The notes below the pieces were generated by a model that saw only the letters and a list, made by a program, of their open reading frames with translations, had not been told where the DNA came from and made no database searches. Below are positions 7,441 through 15,231 of a stretch of DNA of 64,000 nucleotides, piece by piece. A program made the position numbers and the translations under genes. The stretch covers positions 1-64,000 of the forward strand of contig DATBMH010000046.1 in assembly GCA_036554945.1 (NCBI GenBank). Reading direction: 5' to 3'. Within the stretch, counting starts at the first letter, position 1. Each line of letters opens with the position of its first letter. This DNA comes from JACDAN01 sp036554945. Lineage in GTDB: Bacteria; Actinomycetota; Thermoleophilia; Gaiellales; Gaiellaceae.

Positions 7441-8856
7441 CTAGACGCGGCCGGGTAAAGCCTCGTCCAAGTGCCTGTTCGGGCTTTGCAAAGGCGCAGC
7501 CGGGAGCCGGATCTCGGCGCGCGCGCCGCCGGACGGGCGGTTCCCGATCCGCGCGCTTCCGCCCCAGCGACGGGCGAGCGTGGCGACGATCGCCAGCCCG
7601 AGGCCGGTGCCGGGAGCGCCGCCGCCGCTGCTCCCGCGGGCGAACCGCTCGAACACCCGGTCCTCCTCGCCGGGCGTGAGGCCCGGGCCCTCGTCGGAGA
7701 CGGCCACGGTGACCTCGGCGCCGGCGCGGTCGCACTCGAGCGTGACCGTCCCGCCGTCGGGCGAGTACACGAGCGCGTTCTCGATCAGGTTGTCGAGCAT
7801 GATCGCGAGATCCTCGTCGGAGACCGACGCGTGGGACGCGTCGCGGCAGTCGCGCTCGAGCCGGTGGCCGCCCTGCTCGGCGCGCTCCTCCCAGCGCTCC
7901 GCGGCCCGCTCCAGCGCGTCGGCGACGGAGACCGCCTGACCGGCCGGCGGCCGGTCGCCCTCCCGGGCCAGCGTCAGGAGCGCCGTGAGCAGCCGCGCGA
8001 GCCGCTCGACCTCCCGTTCGGCCGCCTCGAGCTCGCCCGAGAGCTCGGGGCCTGCCTTCAGCGAGGCCGCCTCGAGCCGGAGCCGCAGCCCGGTCAGCGG
8101 CGTGCGCAGCTGGTGCGACGCGTTCGCGACGAACTCGCGCTGAGCGACGAGCACCTGCTCGAGCCGCCCGGTCATGTCGTTGAAGGCGTGCGCGACCTCG
8201 CGGTTCTCGGTGGAGCCCTCCGGCTCCGCCCGCGCGCCCAGGTCGCCGGCCTCGACACGCCTCGCAGTGGCCGCGAGCCGCTGCAGCGGCCGTGCCAGGG
8301 TCCCCGCGAGGAACCACGCGAAGGCGAGGCCGAGCACGAGCGCGACGAGGCCGATCCCGATCAGGCCGAGCACGTCCCGCCGGACCCGACGGTCGATCGC
8401 GTCCACGCTCTGCGTCACGCGGACCGCGCCGCCGACATCGCCCTGCACGACCACCGGCACCGCCGTGTAGAGCAGGGTCTGGTCGAGCGTGTCGCTGAAG
8501 CGGCGGCCCTGGGAGATCCGTCCGTCGAGCGCCTCCCGCACCTCGGGCCGGTCGCCGTAGTTCCCGGTCTGCTCCGAGGAATCGGCGACCACGACGCCGT
8601 CCCGGTCGACGACGAGCACGCGTCCGCCAGAGTCCTCCGAGGCGCGATCGACGATCCGGCGGAGGTCGGCGACGTCGCGCGTCCCGAGCTCCGCGGCGGC
8701 GCTGGCGGCGACCAGCTGCGCGTCGGCTGCGGCCTGCGCCTTGACCTCGGTGTCCACCCGCCGCGCGACGTTCAGGATCAGCGGCACCTCGAGCGCCACG
8801 ATCACGAGGACGAGGACGTACGCGAAGGCCGCGAGGAGGCGCGTGCGAAGGCTCAT
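7441..8856 (-). CDS. Sensor histidine kinase, HAMP-containing
   Basis: This 471-residue membrane kinase of a two-component system has two hydrophobic helices, at about residues 8-28 and 165-187. An extracytoplasmic sensor region with a PAS/Cache-like look (VLVVDRDGVVVADSS) lies between them. HAMP, dimerisation and ATPase domains follow. The phosphorylated histidine is H248 in FVANASHQLRTPL. The N box (NLIENALVYS), DEGPGL and GTGLGLAIV are intact. The ATG overlaps the stop of the response regulator gene (ATGA), fixing the cognate pair. Its downstream neighbour is an exported acidic protein, hinting at an envelope signal. Confidence 0.93.
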   Translation of the reverse strand: MSLRTRLLAAFAYVLVLVIVALEVPLILNVARRVDTEVKAQAAADAQLVAASAAAELGTRDVADLRRIVDRASEDSGGRVLVVDRDGVVVADSSEQTGNYGDRPEVREALDGRISQGRRFSDTLDQTLLYTAVPVVVQGDVGGAVRVTQSVDAIDRRVRRDVLGLIGIGLVALVLGLAFAWFLAGTLARPLQRLAATARRVEAGDLGARAEPEGSTENREVAHAFNDMTGRLEQVLVAQREFVANASHQLRTPLTGLRLRLEAASLKAGPELSGELEAAEREVERLARLLTALLTLAREGDRPPAGQAVSVADALERAAERWEERAEQGGHRLERDCRDASHASVSDEDLAIMLDNLIENALVYSPDGGTVTLECDRAGAEVTVAVSDEGPGLTPGEEDRVFERFARGSSGGGAPGTGLGLAIVATLARRWGGSARIGNRPSGGARAEIRLPAAPLQSPNRHLDEALPGRV

Positions 8857-9563
8857 CGGAGCTCGTCAGCGCCCGCGAAGCGGAAGCCGACGCCTCGGAC
8901 CGTGTGGATGTACGTCGGATCGGTCGAGTCGTCGCCGAGCTTCTTCCGCAGGCCGCTGACGTGGACGTCGAGCGTCTTCGTCGAGCCGAACCAGTTCGTG
9001 TCCCAGACCTCGTCGATCAGCCGCTCGCGCGTCACCACCGAGCCCGCGTTCTCCATCAGGAGCCGCAGGAGGTCGAACTCCTTGCGGCTGAGCTCGAGCT
9101 CCTCCCCACCGAAGCTGGTCGTCCGGCGGTCGGCGTCGAGCCTGACTTCGCCGATCTCGATCGCCCCTCCCGGTCGCTGCTCGCCCGCCTCGGCGACCCG
9201 GCGCAGGACCGCCCTGACGCGGGCCACGAGCTCCCTGGCGCTGAACGGCTTGACGACGTAGTCGTCCGCTCCCAGCTCCAGGCCGGCGACGCGGTCGGCC
9301 TCCTCGCCGCGGGCCGTCAGCATGATGATCGGCACCCGGGACGTCCGCCGTAGCTCGCGCGCGACGTCGAACCCCGAGCCGTCCGGCAGCATCACGTCGA
9401 GCAGGACCAGGTCCGGGCGCTCCTCGCCGGCAAGCTTCAGCGCGTCGGCCGCCGTCCCGGCCACGGACGCGTCGAAGCCCTCACGGTGGAGGGCCTCGAC
9501 GAGTGGCGTGGTGATCGACTCCTCGTCCTCGACGAGGAGGATGGTGCGCTTCCCGAGCTGCAT
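8853..9563 (-). CDS. OmpR-family response regulator
   Basis: This 236-residue regulator has a receiver domain with the phosphorylation site D56 (LVLLDVMLPDG) and the conserved lysine in YVVKPFS. A winged-helix DNA-binding domain ends in HTVRGVGFRF. ATG at 9563 is chosen because the receiver's first strand begins a few residues later. A longer reading frame upstream would run into the leader and is not needed. A TACAAA hexamer lies eight bases before the ATG, so this gene may have its own leaderless transcript as well as read-through from the cupredoxin gene 29 bases upstream. It is paired with the kinase at 7441-8856. Confidence 0.94.
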   Translation of the reverse strand: MQLGKRTILLVEDEESITTPLVEALHREGFDASVAGTAADALKLAGEERPDLVLLDVMLPDGSGFDVARELRRTSRVPIIMLTARGEEADRVAGLELGADDYVVKPFSARELVARVRAVLRRVAEAGEQRPGGAIEIGEVRLDADRRTTSFGGEELELSRKEFDLLRLLMENAGSVVTRERLIDEVWDTNWFGSTKTLDVHVSGLRKKLGDDSTDPTYIHTVRGVGFRFAGADELR

Positions 9564-9571
9564 CTCCGGGC

Positions 9572-9577
9572 TTTGTA
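9572..9577 (-). promoter_or_regulatory. Putative -10 element before the response regulator
   Basis: On the minus strand TACAAA ends eight bases before the ATG at 9563. No Shine-Dalgarno sequence is correctly spaced; a CGGAG abuts the ATG directly. A leaderless start is the simplest reading, but it is not proven. Confidence 0.3.
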
Positions 9578-9592
9578 CCCGCAAATGGCGGA

Positions 9593-9949
9593 CTACCGCG
9601 CGACGAAGCTGCCGCGCATGCCCTCCTCGGCGTGGTCGCCGACCCCGCACCAGAAGGTGTAGCGGACGCCCTTCTTCAGGCGGACGGTCAGTGTGGCCGC
9701 GCGGCCCGGGATCAGCACCCGCGTCTTCCAGTGCTTGCCGCCGCCGCGGACCCAGAAGTCGTGCGCGTCGTCGCCGCGGTTTCGCACGACGAACTTCACC
9801 GCACCGCTCTTCGGCCTGGCCGAGAGCGAGATCCGGCCGTCGACCTCGTTCACCCGGACGTTCTGCGGGGCGCCTGCCCCGAGGGTCGGGATCGCGAGCG
9901 CCACCGTCGCGAGGACGGCGGCGGAGAGGATTCCAACGGTCTTCTTCAT
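9593..9949 (-). CDS. Exported cupredoxin-like protein
   Basis: This 118-residue secreted protein starts MKKTVGILSAAVLATVALAI, a typical signal peptide. The mature part is a single small beta domain with a complete type 1 copper site: H63 (DAHDFWV), C101, H106 and M111 in FWCGVGDHAEEGMRG. The Cys-x4-His-x4-Met spacing is that of plastocyanin/azurin-like proteins. It would bind copper outside the membrane and carry electrons or buffer the metal. A strong AAAGGAG precedes the ATG. It sits between an exported acidic protein and the two-component system, all on one strand. The partner redox protein is not in view. Confidence 0.85.
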   Translation of the reverse strand: MKKTVGILSAAVLATVALAIPTLGAGAPQNVRVNEVDGRISLSARPKSGAVKFVVRNRGDDAHDFWVRGGGKHWKTRVLIPGRAATLTVRLKKGVRYTFWCGVGDHAEEGMRGSFVAR

Positions 9950-9968
9950 GCGGTTCGTGCTCCTTTCG

Positions 9969-10394
9969 TCAGTCGTCCGAGTCGTCAGAGCCCGGACCCG
10001 AGTTGTCGCTGTCGCTTCCACCGTGGTCGTCGCCACCGCGATCGTCGTGGCCGCGGCCGCGGTCCTGGTGGTCGTCGTCGTCGTCCGAGCCGCGGTTCGG
10101 GCCTGAGCGGTCGTCGTCGCCGGCTGTGCCGACGCCGGTGCACCGCGGGTCGTTCGCGTGCTCGGCCTCGTCGCACGGGCCGCTGATGTCGCCGCCGGTG
10201 GTCGTGCCGGTCGTTGTCCCGACGGTCGCCGTCTCGGCCGTGGTCGTCCCGGCGGTGGTCGTGTCGTCGACCGTGGTCTCGTTCGTCGTGGTGCTCAAGC
10301 CGTCGGACGAGTCGTCGGACAGCGCCCCGCCGGCCATCGCGCCTCCGGCGGCGAGCAGGACGAGGGCCGCCAGACCGATGATGAGCTTGTTCAT
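9969..10394 (-). CDS. Exported low-complexity acidic protein, first copy
   Basis: This 141-residue protein starts MNKLIIGLAALVLLAAGGAM, a signal peptide or anchor. A run rich in Thr follows, then a small island with two cysteines (GPCDEAEHANDPRCTG), then an Asp/His/Gly/Ser-rich tail ending in DDSDD. The tail could bind divalent cations; this is inference from composition only. The start is firmly set by AAAGGAGG a few bases upstream. It is the first gene of the five-gene minus-strand run and shares its design and final residues with the protein at 7060-7431. Its function is unknown. Confidence 0.68.
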   Translation of the reverse strand: MNKLIIGLAALVLLAAGGAMAGGALSDDSSDGLSTTTNETTVDDTTTAGTTTAETATVGTTTGTTTGGDISGPCDEAEHANDPRCTGVGTAGDDDRSGPNRGSDDDDDHQDRGRGHDDRGGDDHGGSDSDNSGPGSDDSDD

Positions 10395-10419
10395 TGCGCC
10401 TCCTTTCGGCATGACCCCA

Positions 10420-10435
10420 GGGTCGCGAACGACCC
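10420..10435 (-). promoter_or_regulatory. Small hairpin in the leader of the acidic-protein gene
   Basis: On the minus strand GGGTCG-TTCG-CGACCC can form a perfect 6-bp stem with a UUCG loop, about 26 bases upstream of the ATG at 10394. It may stabilise the leader or control access to the ribosome site. A chance hairpin in GC-rich DNA is also possible. Confidence 0.25.
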
Positions 10436-10480
10436 GCCAAGAGCCGTCCAACCCGCGTCAAGGAGTGGGAAAAGCTTCGG

Positions 10481-11221
10481 TTAAGCCTTGGAATCCCCGG
10501 GCAGTCGCACGCCGTCGGCCAGGCGGCGAAGCGCCGGGACCGGATCCGCCGAGGGACGTGCGACGAGCAGGACCGCGCCGTACCCGTCGCCGGCGAGCGC
10601 GTCCACGAGCAGCTGCAGGCCGAGCGCGAGCGCGAACGCCTTGTGCGCTTGCGCGCCGCCGAACGGCACGAGGTCGTCGACGTCGGCCAGCCCCGCGATC
10701 ACGTCACCGTAGGTCACCTGCCCCATGGAGACGTCGGCGACGACCGGCGCGCCGTCCGAGCTCGGGATCGCGATCGACAGCGGGTTCGTCCCCGCAAGCG
10801 GCGGCCCGCCCTCGGGGTGCCTGAGCCGCGCCGGCGAGGTCGCGGTGAGCGCAGCGACGAGGCCGGCGTCGGCGAGGCGCCGCGTCCAGTACCCGAGCAT
10901 CCCGGTCGGGAAGCACTGGGAGGCGACGGCGACCCGCGTCGTCGCCGGCGGTCCGGCGATCTGGGCGTCGCAGATCGCCGAGAGCGTCAGGTAGCCCAGG
11001 GCGCCGCGACCGTCCCACCGCTCGTAGCCCTCGTCCGCCACGAGCCGCTCGGGAACCGCGGTGGAATCGAGCTCCTGCGTGGCGAGCCACTCGACCCGGG
11101 AGAAGCCGTGGCCGCGCTTTCCGCGCCGCTCGGCGTCGATGAAGTGGTCGGCCAGCACCGAGGCCTGCGCGTCGTCGAACCCGAGGGCAACCAGCCGAGG
11201 GCGTACCTCTTTCTCCTGCAT
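10481..11221 (-). CDS. Short Ldh_2-type malate/lactate dehydrogenase-like protein
   Basis: This 246-residue protein belongs to the NAD(P)-dependent malate/lactate/ureidoglycolate dehydrogenase family. Visible signatures are RGHGFSRVEW near residue 36, the GTNPLSIAIP strand, ADVSMGQVTYGD, and a late AHKAFALALGLQLLVDAL helix. Typical family members have 330-350 residues, so this one lacks roughly a quarter, mainly between and after these blocks. It may be a reduced but intact paralogue, since the frame is open throughout. The catalytic-region histidine in the RGHG segment is kept. Its substrate is unknown. Confidence 0.72.
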   Translation of the reverse strand: MQEKEVRPRLVALGFDDAQASVLADHFIDAERRGKRGHGFSRVEWLATQELDSTAVPERLVADEGYERWDGRGALGYLTLSAICDAQIAGPPATTRVAVASQCFPTGMLGYWTRRLADAGLVAALTATSPARLRHPEGGPPLAGTNPLSIAIPSSDGAPVVADVSMGQVTYGDVIAGLADVDDLVPFGGAQAHKAFALALGLQLLVDALAGDGYGAVLLVARPSADPVPALRRLADGVRLPGDSKA

Positions 11222-11259
11222 TTGGGCGAACTTTACGAACTCCTTCCGCCGCCAGGCGG

Positions 11260-11475
11260 ATGGGAACCAAGGATCGCTCGGCCGGCGCTGCCGGGGAGCA
11301 GTCCGGCAGCGGCAAGCTCGTCGCGCTGTTCGAGGCGACGATCTCCGGCACGCAGCTCCGCGGCAGCATCGGCGGCGCAGAGCCGGCCACCCTGCCGGCC
11401 GTCATCCAGAGCGGCGGCTGCAAGAGCCGTCAGCACGACGACGACCGCCGTCACGGCAAGAAGCGGAAGGGCTAG
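11260..11475 (+). CDS. Possible small basic hypothetical protein
   Basis: This 71-residue open frame lies in the only sizeable gap (11222-11475), between two minus-strand genes. It is Gly/Ser/Ala-rich with a very basic, His/Asp/Lys-rich end and no membrane segment. The support is codon use: about 90% of third positions are G or C in this frame, whereas the opposing minus-strand frame (11233-11454) is clearly poorer. AGGCGG lies directly before the ATG, too close for an ideal ribosome site. No family is recognised. It could be spurious. Confidence 0.4.
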   Translation: MGTKDRSAGAAGEQSGSGKLVALFEATISGTQLRGSIGGAEPATLPAVIQSGGCKSRQHDDDRRHGKKRKG

Positions 11476-12582
11476 CTAACTCGAAGCGCCGACGACGGGG
11501 AGGGGCTTGACGATCCCGAGCCCCTCCTCGCGGCGCGTCGCCGCGATCGCCTCGGCGAGGCGGAGGATCGCGACCGAGGCCTCGGCCTCCGGATCCGCCC
11601 AGACGAGCGGCTCGCCGCCGTCCGCGCTCTCGCGGAGCCGCGGATCGAGCGGGATTCGGCCCAGCAGCGGCACCCCGAGCTCGGCGGCAAGCGCCTCACC
11701 GCCGCCGGACCCGAAGAGCTCGTCGCCGCTGCCTACCAGGTAGGACATGTTCTCCACGGCGCCGACGAGTCGCATGTTCGTCGTCCGCGCCATCTGCGCC
11801 GCACGCACGGCGACCTGCTGCGCGGCCGGCTGTGGCGTGGTCACGACCACGACCTCGGCTCGAGGGAGCAGCTGCCCGAGCGAGATGGAGACGTCGCCGG
11901 TCCCGGGCGGCATGTCTACGAGCAACGTATCCAGCTCACCCCAGTGGACGTCCGAGAGGAACTGCTCGAGCGCCCGGTGAAGCATGGGGCCGCGCCACAT
12001 CACCGGCTCGTTCTCGTCCAGGAAGAAGCCGATCGACATCAGCTTCAGCTCGCCCCGGACGGGTGGGACGATCATCTTGTCGACGACGACCGGGCGCTGG
12101 TGCACCCCGAGCATGTGCGGGATCGAGTGCCCGTAGACGTCGGCGTCGAGAATGCCGGCCCGGTGGCCGAGCCGGTCGAAGGCCGCCGCGAGGTTCGCGG
12201 TCAGCGTCGACTTGCCGACGCCTCCCTTCCCCGAGGCAACCGCGATCACGCGGGTCGCGCGGTCCAGGGAGATCCCCTTCGTCCGCTGGTTCACGCCGCC
12301 GCGGAGCCGCGCCGTCAGGGCCGCCTTCTCCTCGGGGCTCATCACGTCGAACTCGAGCGAGACGGTCTCGATGCCCGGGAGCGGGCTCAGCTCTCGCTGC
12401 ACCTGCTCCTCGAAGCTGTGCCGGAGCGGGCAGCCGGGGACGGTGAGCGCGATCGTGACGCCGATGTGCGTCCCCTCCACGTTGACCTCGCGCACCATTC
12501 CGAGCTCGGTCACGGGCTTCTTCAGCTCGGGGTCGATGACCTTTCCGAGCGCCTCCGTGATCTGTTGCGGCGTGGGCTGCAT
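11476..12582 (-). CDS. mrp: Mrp/ApbC family iron-sulfur carrier ATPase
   Basis: This 368-residue cytoplasmic P-loop ATPase of the Mrp/NBP35 family is predicted to carry or insert Fe-S clusters. An N-terminal DUF59/MIP18-like domain (about residues 1-90) precedes the ATPase domain, with the deviant Walker A GKGGVGKST at about residue 117, DADVYGHSIP and LLVDMPPGTGD. The CxxC pair that bridges a cluster in many homologues is absent: the corresponding loop reads ENMSYLVGSGDELFGSGGG. Loss of CxxC is usual in actinobacterial Mrp. The next gene downstream on this strand is at 10481-11221. Confidence 0.9.
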   Translation of the reverse strand: MQPTPQQITEALGKVIDPELKKPVTELGMVREVNVEGTHIGVTIALTVPGCPLRHSFEEQVQRELSPLPGIETVSLEFDVMSPEEKAALTARLRGGVNQRTKGISLDRATRVIAVASGKGGVGKSTLTANLAAAFDRLGHRAGILDADVYGHSIPHMLGVHQRPVVVDKMIVPPVRGELKLMSIGFFLDENEPVMWRGPMLHRALEQFLSDVHWGELDTLLVDMPPGTGDVSISLGQLLPRAEVVVVTTPQPAAQQVAVRAAQMARTTNMRLVGAVENMSYLVGSGDELFGSGGGEALAAELGVPLLGRIPLDPRLRESADGGEPLVWADPEAEASVAILRLAEAIAATRREEGLGIVKPLPVVGASS

Positions 12583-12594
12583 CGCTCCAACAGC

Positions 12595-13326
12595 CTAGAC
12601 GCCGAGCAGCGCCCGGAGCCGGAGCCCGTTCCGTACGGCGTAGCCCTCCCAGTCGTTGTTGAAGTACGCGTAGACGTCGGTGCCGGCGGCGCGCCAGCCG
12701 TCGATCCGCTCGGCCCACTCTCGCAGCTCGGTCTCCGAGTAGTTGCCGTTCCGCCCGCGCGTGCCGTGGTGGAGGCGGACGAACGTCCAGTCCGCGGTGA
12801 GGACGAGCTCACGGAACGGGTAACGCGGGCTGTCGGGGATCACGAGCGCTGCGCTGTGTGACTCCAGGAGCGCGTAGACCTCTTCGGCGTACCAGGTCGG
12901 GTGCCGGAACTCGAACGCGTGGCGGCCGCCCGGGAGCGCCGCCAGCGTCGTCGCGAGCCGCTCGTCGTCCCGCTTGAACGTCGGCGGGAGCTGCCAGAGC
13001 ACCGGCCCGAGCTTCGGCGAGCGCGCGAGTGGCACGATCCGCTCGTAGAAGAGCGGGATGCCGGTCTCCAGCCCGCCCAGTCGCCGGATGTGCGTCAGGT
13101 AGCGGCTCATCTTCACCGCGAAGCGAAAGTCGTCCGGGCTCTGCTCGACCCATCCGCGCACCGCCTCGATGCCGGGCAGACGGTAGAAGGTGCTGTTGAC
13201 CTCGACGGTGTCGAAGAGCGTCGCGTAGTGCTCGAGCCACCGGCGCTGCGGGAGGCCCATCGGGTAGACGCGCCCGCGCCAGTGCGGGTAGTTCCACCCC
13301 GAGCAACCGACGCGAACCGAGCTCAC
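12595..13326 (-). CDS. DUF72 (YecE-like) TIM-barrel protein
   Basis: This 243-residue protein matches the DUF72 family over its full length. The N terminus VRVGCSGWNYPHWRG, then VEVNSTFYRLP, FEFRHPTWY and YAYFNNDWEGYAVRNG are the conserved blocks. The family adopts a TIM barrel and has no established reaction. It starts at ATG 13326, overlapping the stop of the phosphatase-like gene upstream by four bases. It is probably co-transcribed with the two upstream genes (13323-15187). Confidence 0.9.
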   Translation of the reverse strand: MSSVRVGCSGWNYPHWRGRVYPMGLPQRRWLEHYATLFDTVEVNSTFYRLPGIEAVRGWVEQSPDDFRFAVKMSRYLTHIRRLGGLETGIPLFYERIVPLARSPKLGPVLWQLPPTFKRDDERLATTLAALPGGRHAFEFRHPTWYAEEVYALLESHSAALVIPDSPRYPFRELVLTADWTFVRLHHGTRGRNGNYSETELREWAERIDGWRAAGTDVYAYFNNDWEGYAVRNGLRLRALLGV

Positions 13327-14129
13327 ATCACGAGGATTTCCCCGAGCCGATCTCTCAACTCATCGGTGCCCGCGGCGACCATGACACCGCGCGGCAGCGT
13401 GTCCAGCGGCGCCGCGTCCCACGGCCCGGCGTCGGCGAAGCCGATCGACAGGCCGACCTCGCGGATCAGCAGCTGCGCGGCGGCGGTGTCGACCGCTCGA
13501 ACCTCGCGCAGCGAGCAGACGGCGTCCACCCGCCCGGCCGCGAGCTGGCACATCGCGAGGGCGAGCGAGCCCATGATCCGGAACCGGTGGGCGTAGCCGA
13601 CGAGCGCCTCGGCGTGGTCCGCGACCGAGGCCGACAGCGTCCCCTCCATCGCGAGGACCTCGACCGACTCCTTCGGCCCGACGGCGCCGAGCGGCTTCCC
13701 GTCCAGCTGCGCGCCACCGCCGCGCGTCGCCGTCCACTCCTCGCCGGAGCCGAAGTCGTGCAGGTACCCGAAGACGACGTCACCCATCGTCGGGCCCTCG
13801 GCAACCGCGATCGAGAGGCAGAAGTGTCGCAGCCCGCGCTTCGCGTTCACCGAGCCGTCGATCGGGTCGACCACGACACGCGTGTCCGCCGAGCCGAACG
13901 ACCGCTCCCCCAGCTCCTCCGAGACGAGCAGGAACTCGAGCCCGTCGCGGTGCAGCTGCTCCAGCCGCGCGACGACCGCCTGCTCGGCGGCAGCGTCGAC
14001 CGCGGTCGTGTCGTCGCCGCCGACGCCCGCCGCGATCACCGGCTCGCGCTCGACACGCGTCGGAAGCCCGTCGAGTGCGCGCGAGATGTCCGCCGCGGCT
14101 GCGCGGAAGGCGTCCAGCCAGGGCTGCAC
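13323..14129 (-). CDS. Inositol monophosphatase family protein
   Basis: This 268-residue enzyme is of the FIG/IMPase superfamily, which removes phosphate from sugar or inositol phosphates using magnesium. The metal site is recognisable as VSEELG, then VVDPIDGSVNAKRGLRHF, and the later GPWDAAPLDTL segment that supplies the last aspartate. The motif 1 glutamates of the canonical fold are present. The gene starts at GTG 14129, whose G is also the last base of the upstream TAG. The exact substrate cannot be predicted. Confidence 0.87.
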   Translation of the reverse strand: MQPWLDAFRAAAADISRALDGLPTRVEREPVIAAGVGGDDTTAVDAAAEQAVVARLEQLHRDGLEFLLVSEELGERSFGSADTRVVVDPIDGSVNAKRGLRHFCLSIAVAEGPTMGDVVFGYLHDFGSGEEWTATRGGGAQLDGKPLGAVGPKESVEVLAMEGTLSASVADHAEALVGYAHRFRIMGSLALAMCQLAAGRVDAVCSLREVRAVDTAAAQLLIREVGLSIGFADAGPWDAAPLDTLPRGVMVAAGTDELRDRLGEILVM

Positions 14130-15187
14130 TACGGATCCAGCGGGAGGAAGAGGAGCCCGGACAGCAGCTTGGGATAGAAGTACGTGGTCTTCTGCGGCAG
14201 CGTCTCGCCGGCCTGCGCGAAGCGGAAGACGTCCTCGATCCGCGTCGGCCGGACGATGAACGCGCCCTCGGCGTCCCCTCGCTCCACGGCGGCGACGGCG
14301 TCGTCGACGGACGGCGTGTAGGTCACAGGTCCGGGCGTGAGCTCCTCGACGAGCTGGACGTCCAGCGCGCCCTGCTCGCCCTCGACGAGTGCTCCCATGC
14401 CGCCCTTCCGGTAGACGACCGCCGCCGCGCGGTCGTGCGGCTTCCGGTCCAGCTCCGCCAGTGCGAGGTCGAGGTCCGTGGCGAGCATCGTCCGCCCGTT
14501 CAGCCGCTCGGCGATCCGGTGCGTCGGGAAGATCTCGAGCCCCGGATCCTCGGTCGAGACGAGCACGACGAGGATCTCCTCGACGCCCGCCGCGAGCGCG
14601 GTCTCGTAGCGATGGTGCCCGTCCGCGATCAGCAGCTGCTTGTCCGCGAACGCCTCGGCGATTCCCTCGGCGGGAATCCGCCAGAGGCGCGTGCCCTCCG
14701 CGTCGAGGTCGGGCTCGCCTGTCGGATGCTCGAACGGCGGCGCGCCGTCGTAGAGCAGGAAGATCGGCTCCGGGTGCGCCTGGAGCGCCTCGAGGAGCCG
14801 CTTGCGCCCCTCCTTCGGGCCTGCGTGCGTCCGCTCGTGCGGCAGGACGACGCGGGCCTCGTAGGGCTCGACCTTCAGCGCGGCCACGAGGCCGCGGCGC
14901 GTCCGCTCGACGCCGTCCGGGCCCACGTACTGCTGCTCCAGCGCCCAAAACGTCGGGTCGCCGTCCCGCACGAGGACGCCGTCGGACAGCCACTCCCGCC
15001 AGAGCCGCGCCGCGTCGGCCTCGTCGTCCGGCAGCGTCAGGTGGACGACGTTCAGCGGGCTGCGGGCGAGCAGCTCCTCCCGCTGCTCCGGGCCGATGAC
15101 GTCGTAGGGCGGAGCGACGAGCTGCTCGAGAGGGCCGGCGACCGATTCGTCGTACCGCACGGCCCGGATCGGCTTCACCACGGCCAT
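14129..15187 (-). CDS. DUF1015 family protein
   Basis: This 352-residue cytoplasmic protein matches DUF1015 throughout. Conserved blocks include VKPIRAVRYD at the start, LVAPPYDVIGPEQRE, the central LIADGHHRYETAL, and a closing FRFAQAGETLPQKTTYFYPK segment. The family's reaction is unknown; the GHHRYETAL motif suggests a catalytic or metal site. ATG at 15187 begins right at the conserved N terminus. An upstream in-frame ATG at 15220 would add 11 poorly conserved residues. It is divergent from the nuclease gene at 15232. Confidence 0.86.
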   Translation of the reverse strand: MAVVKPIRAVRYDESVAGPLEQLVAPPYDVIGPEQREELLARSPLNVVHLTLPDDEADAARLWREWLSDGVLVRDGDPTFWALEQQYVGPDGVERTRRGLVAALKVEPYEARVVLPHERTHAGPKEGRKRLLEALQAHPEPIFLLYDGAPPFEHPTGEPDLDAEGTRLWRIPAEGIAEAFADKQLLIADGHHRYETALAAGVEEILVVLVSTEDPGLEIFPTHRIAERLNGRTMLATDLDLALAELDRKPHDRAAAVVYRKGGMGALVEGEQGALDVQLVEELTPGPVTYTPSVDDAVAAVERGDAEGAFIVRPTRIEDVFRFAQAGETLPQKTTYFYPKLLSGLLFLPLDP

Positions 15188-15219
15188 CTGGCCACGGACG
15201 TTACATCCTCCGTCCTCCA

Positions 15220-15225
15220 TAGACT
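15220..15225 (+). promoter_or_regulatory. Putative -10 element, leaderless GTG start
   Basis: TAGACT lies six bases upstream of the GTG at 15232, so transcription should begin at or next to the start codon. No Shine-Dalgarno sequence is seen. The same TAGACT hexamer occurs before tRNA-Phe on the minus strand (32838-32843). Confidence 0.35.
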
Positions 15226-15231
15226 CGGGCC

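Noticed and set aside
11233..11454. Minus-strand 73-codon frame in the 11222-11475 gap
   Set aside because: Third codon positions are much less G/C-rich than in the overlapping plus-strand frame, and the translation shows no pattern beyond a short hydrophobic start.
11476..12582. Mrp ATPase lacking the CxxC motif as a possible loss of function
   Set aside because: Actinobacterial Mrp proteins usually lack CxxC, so this is normal for the lineage.
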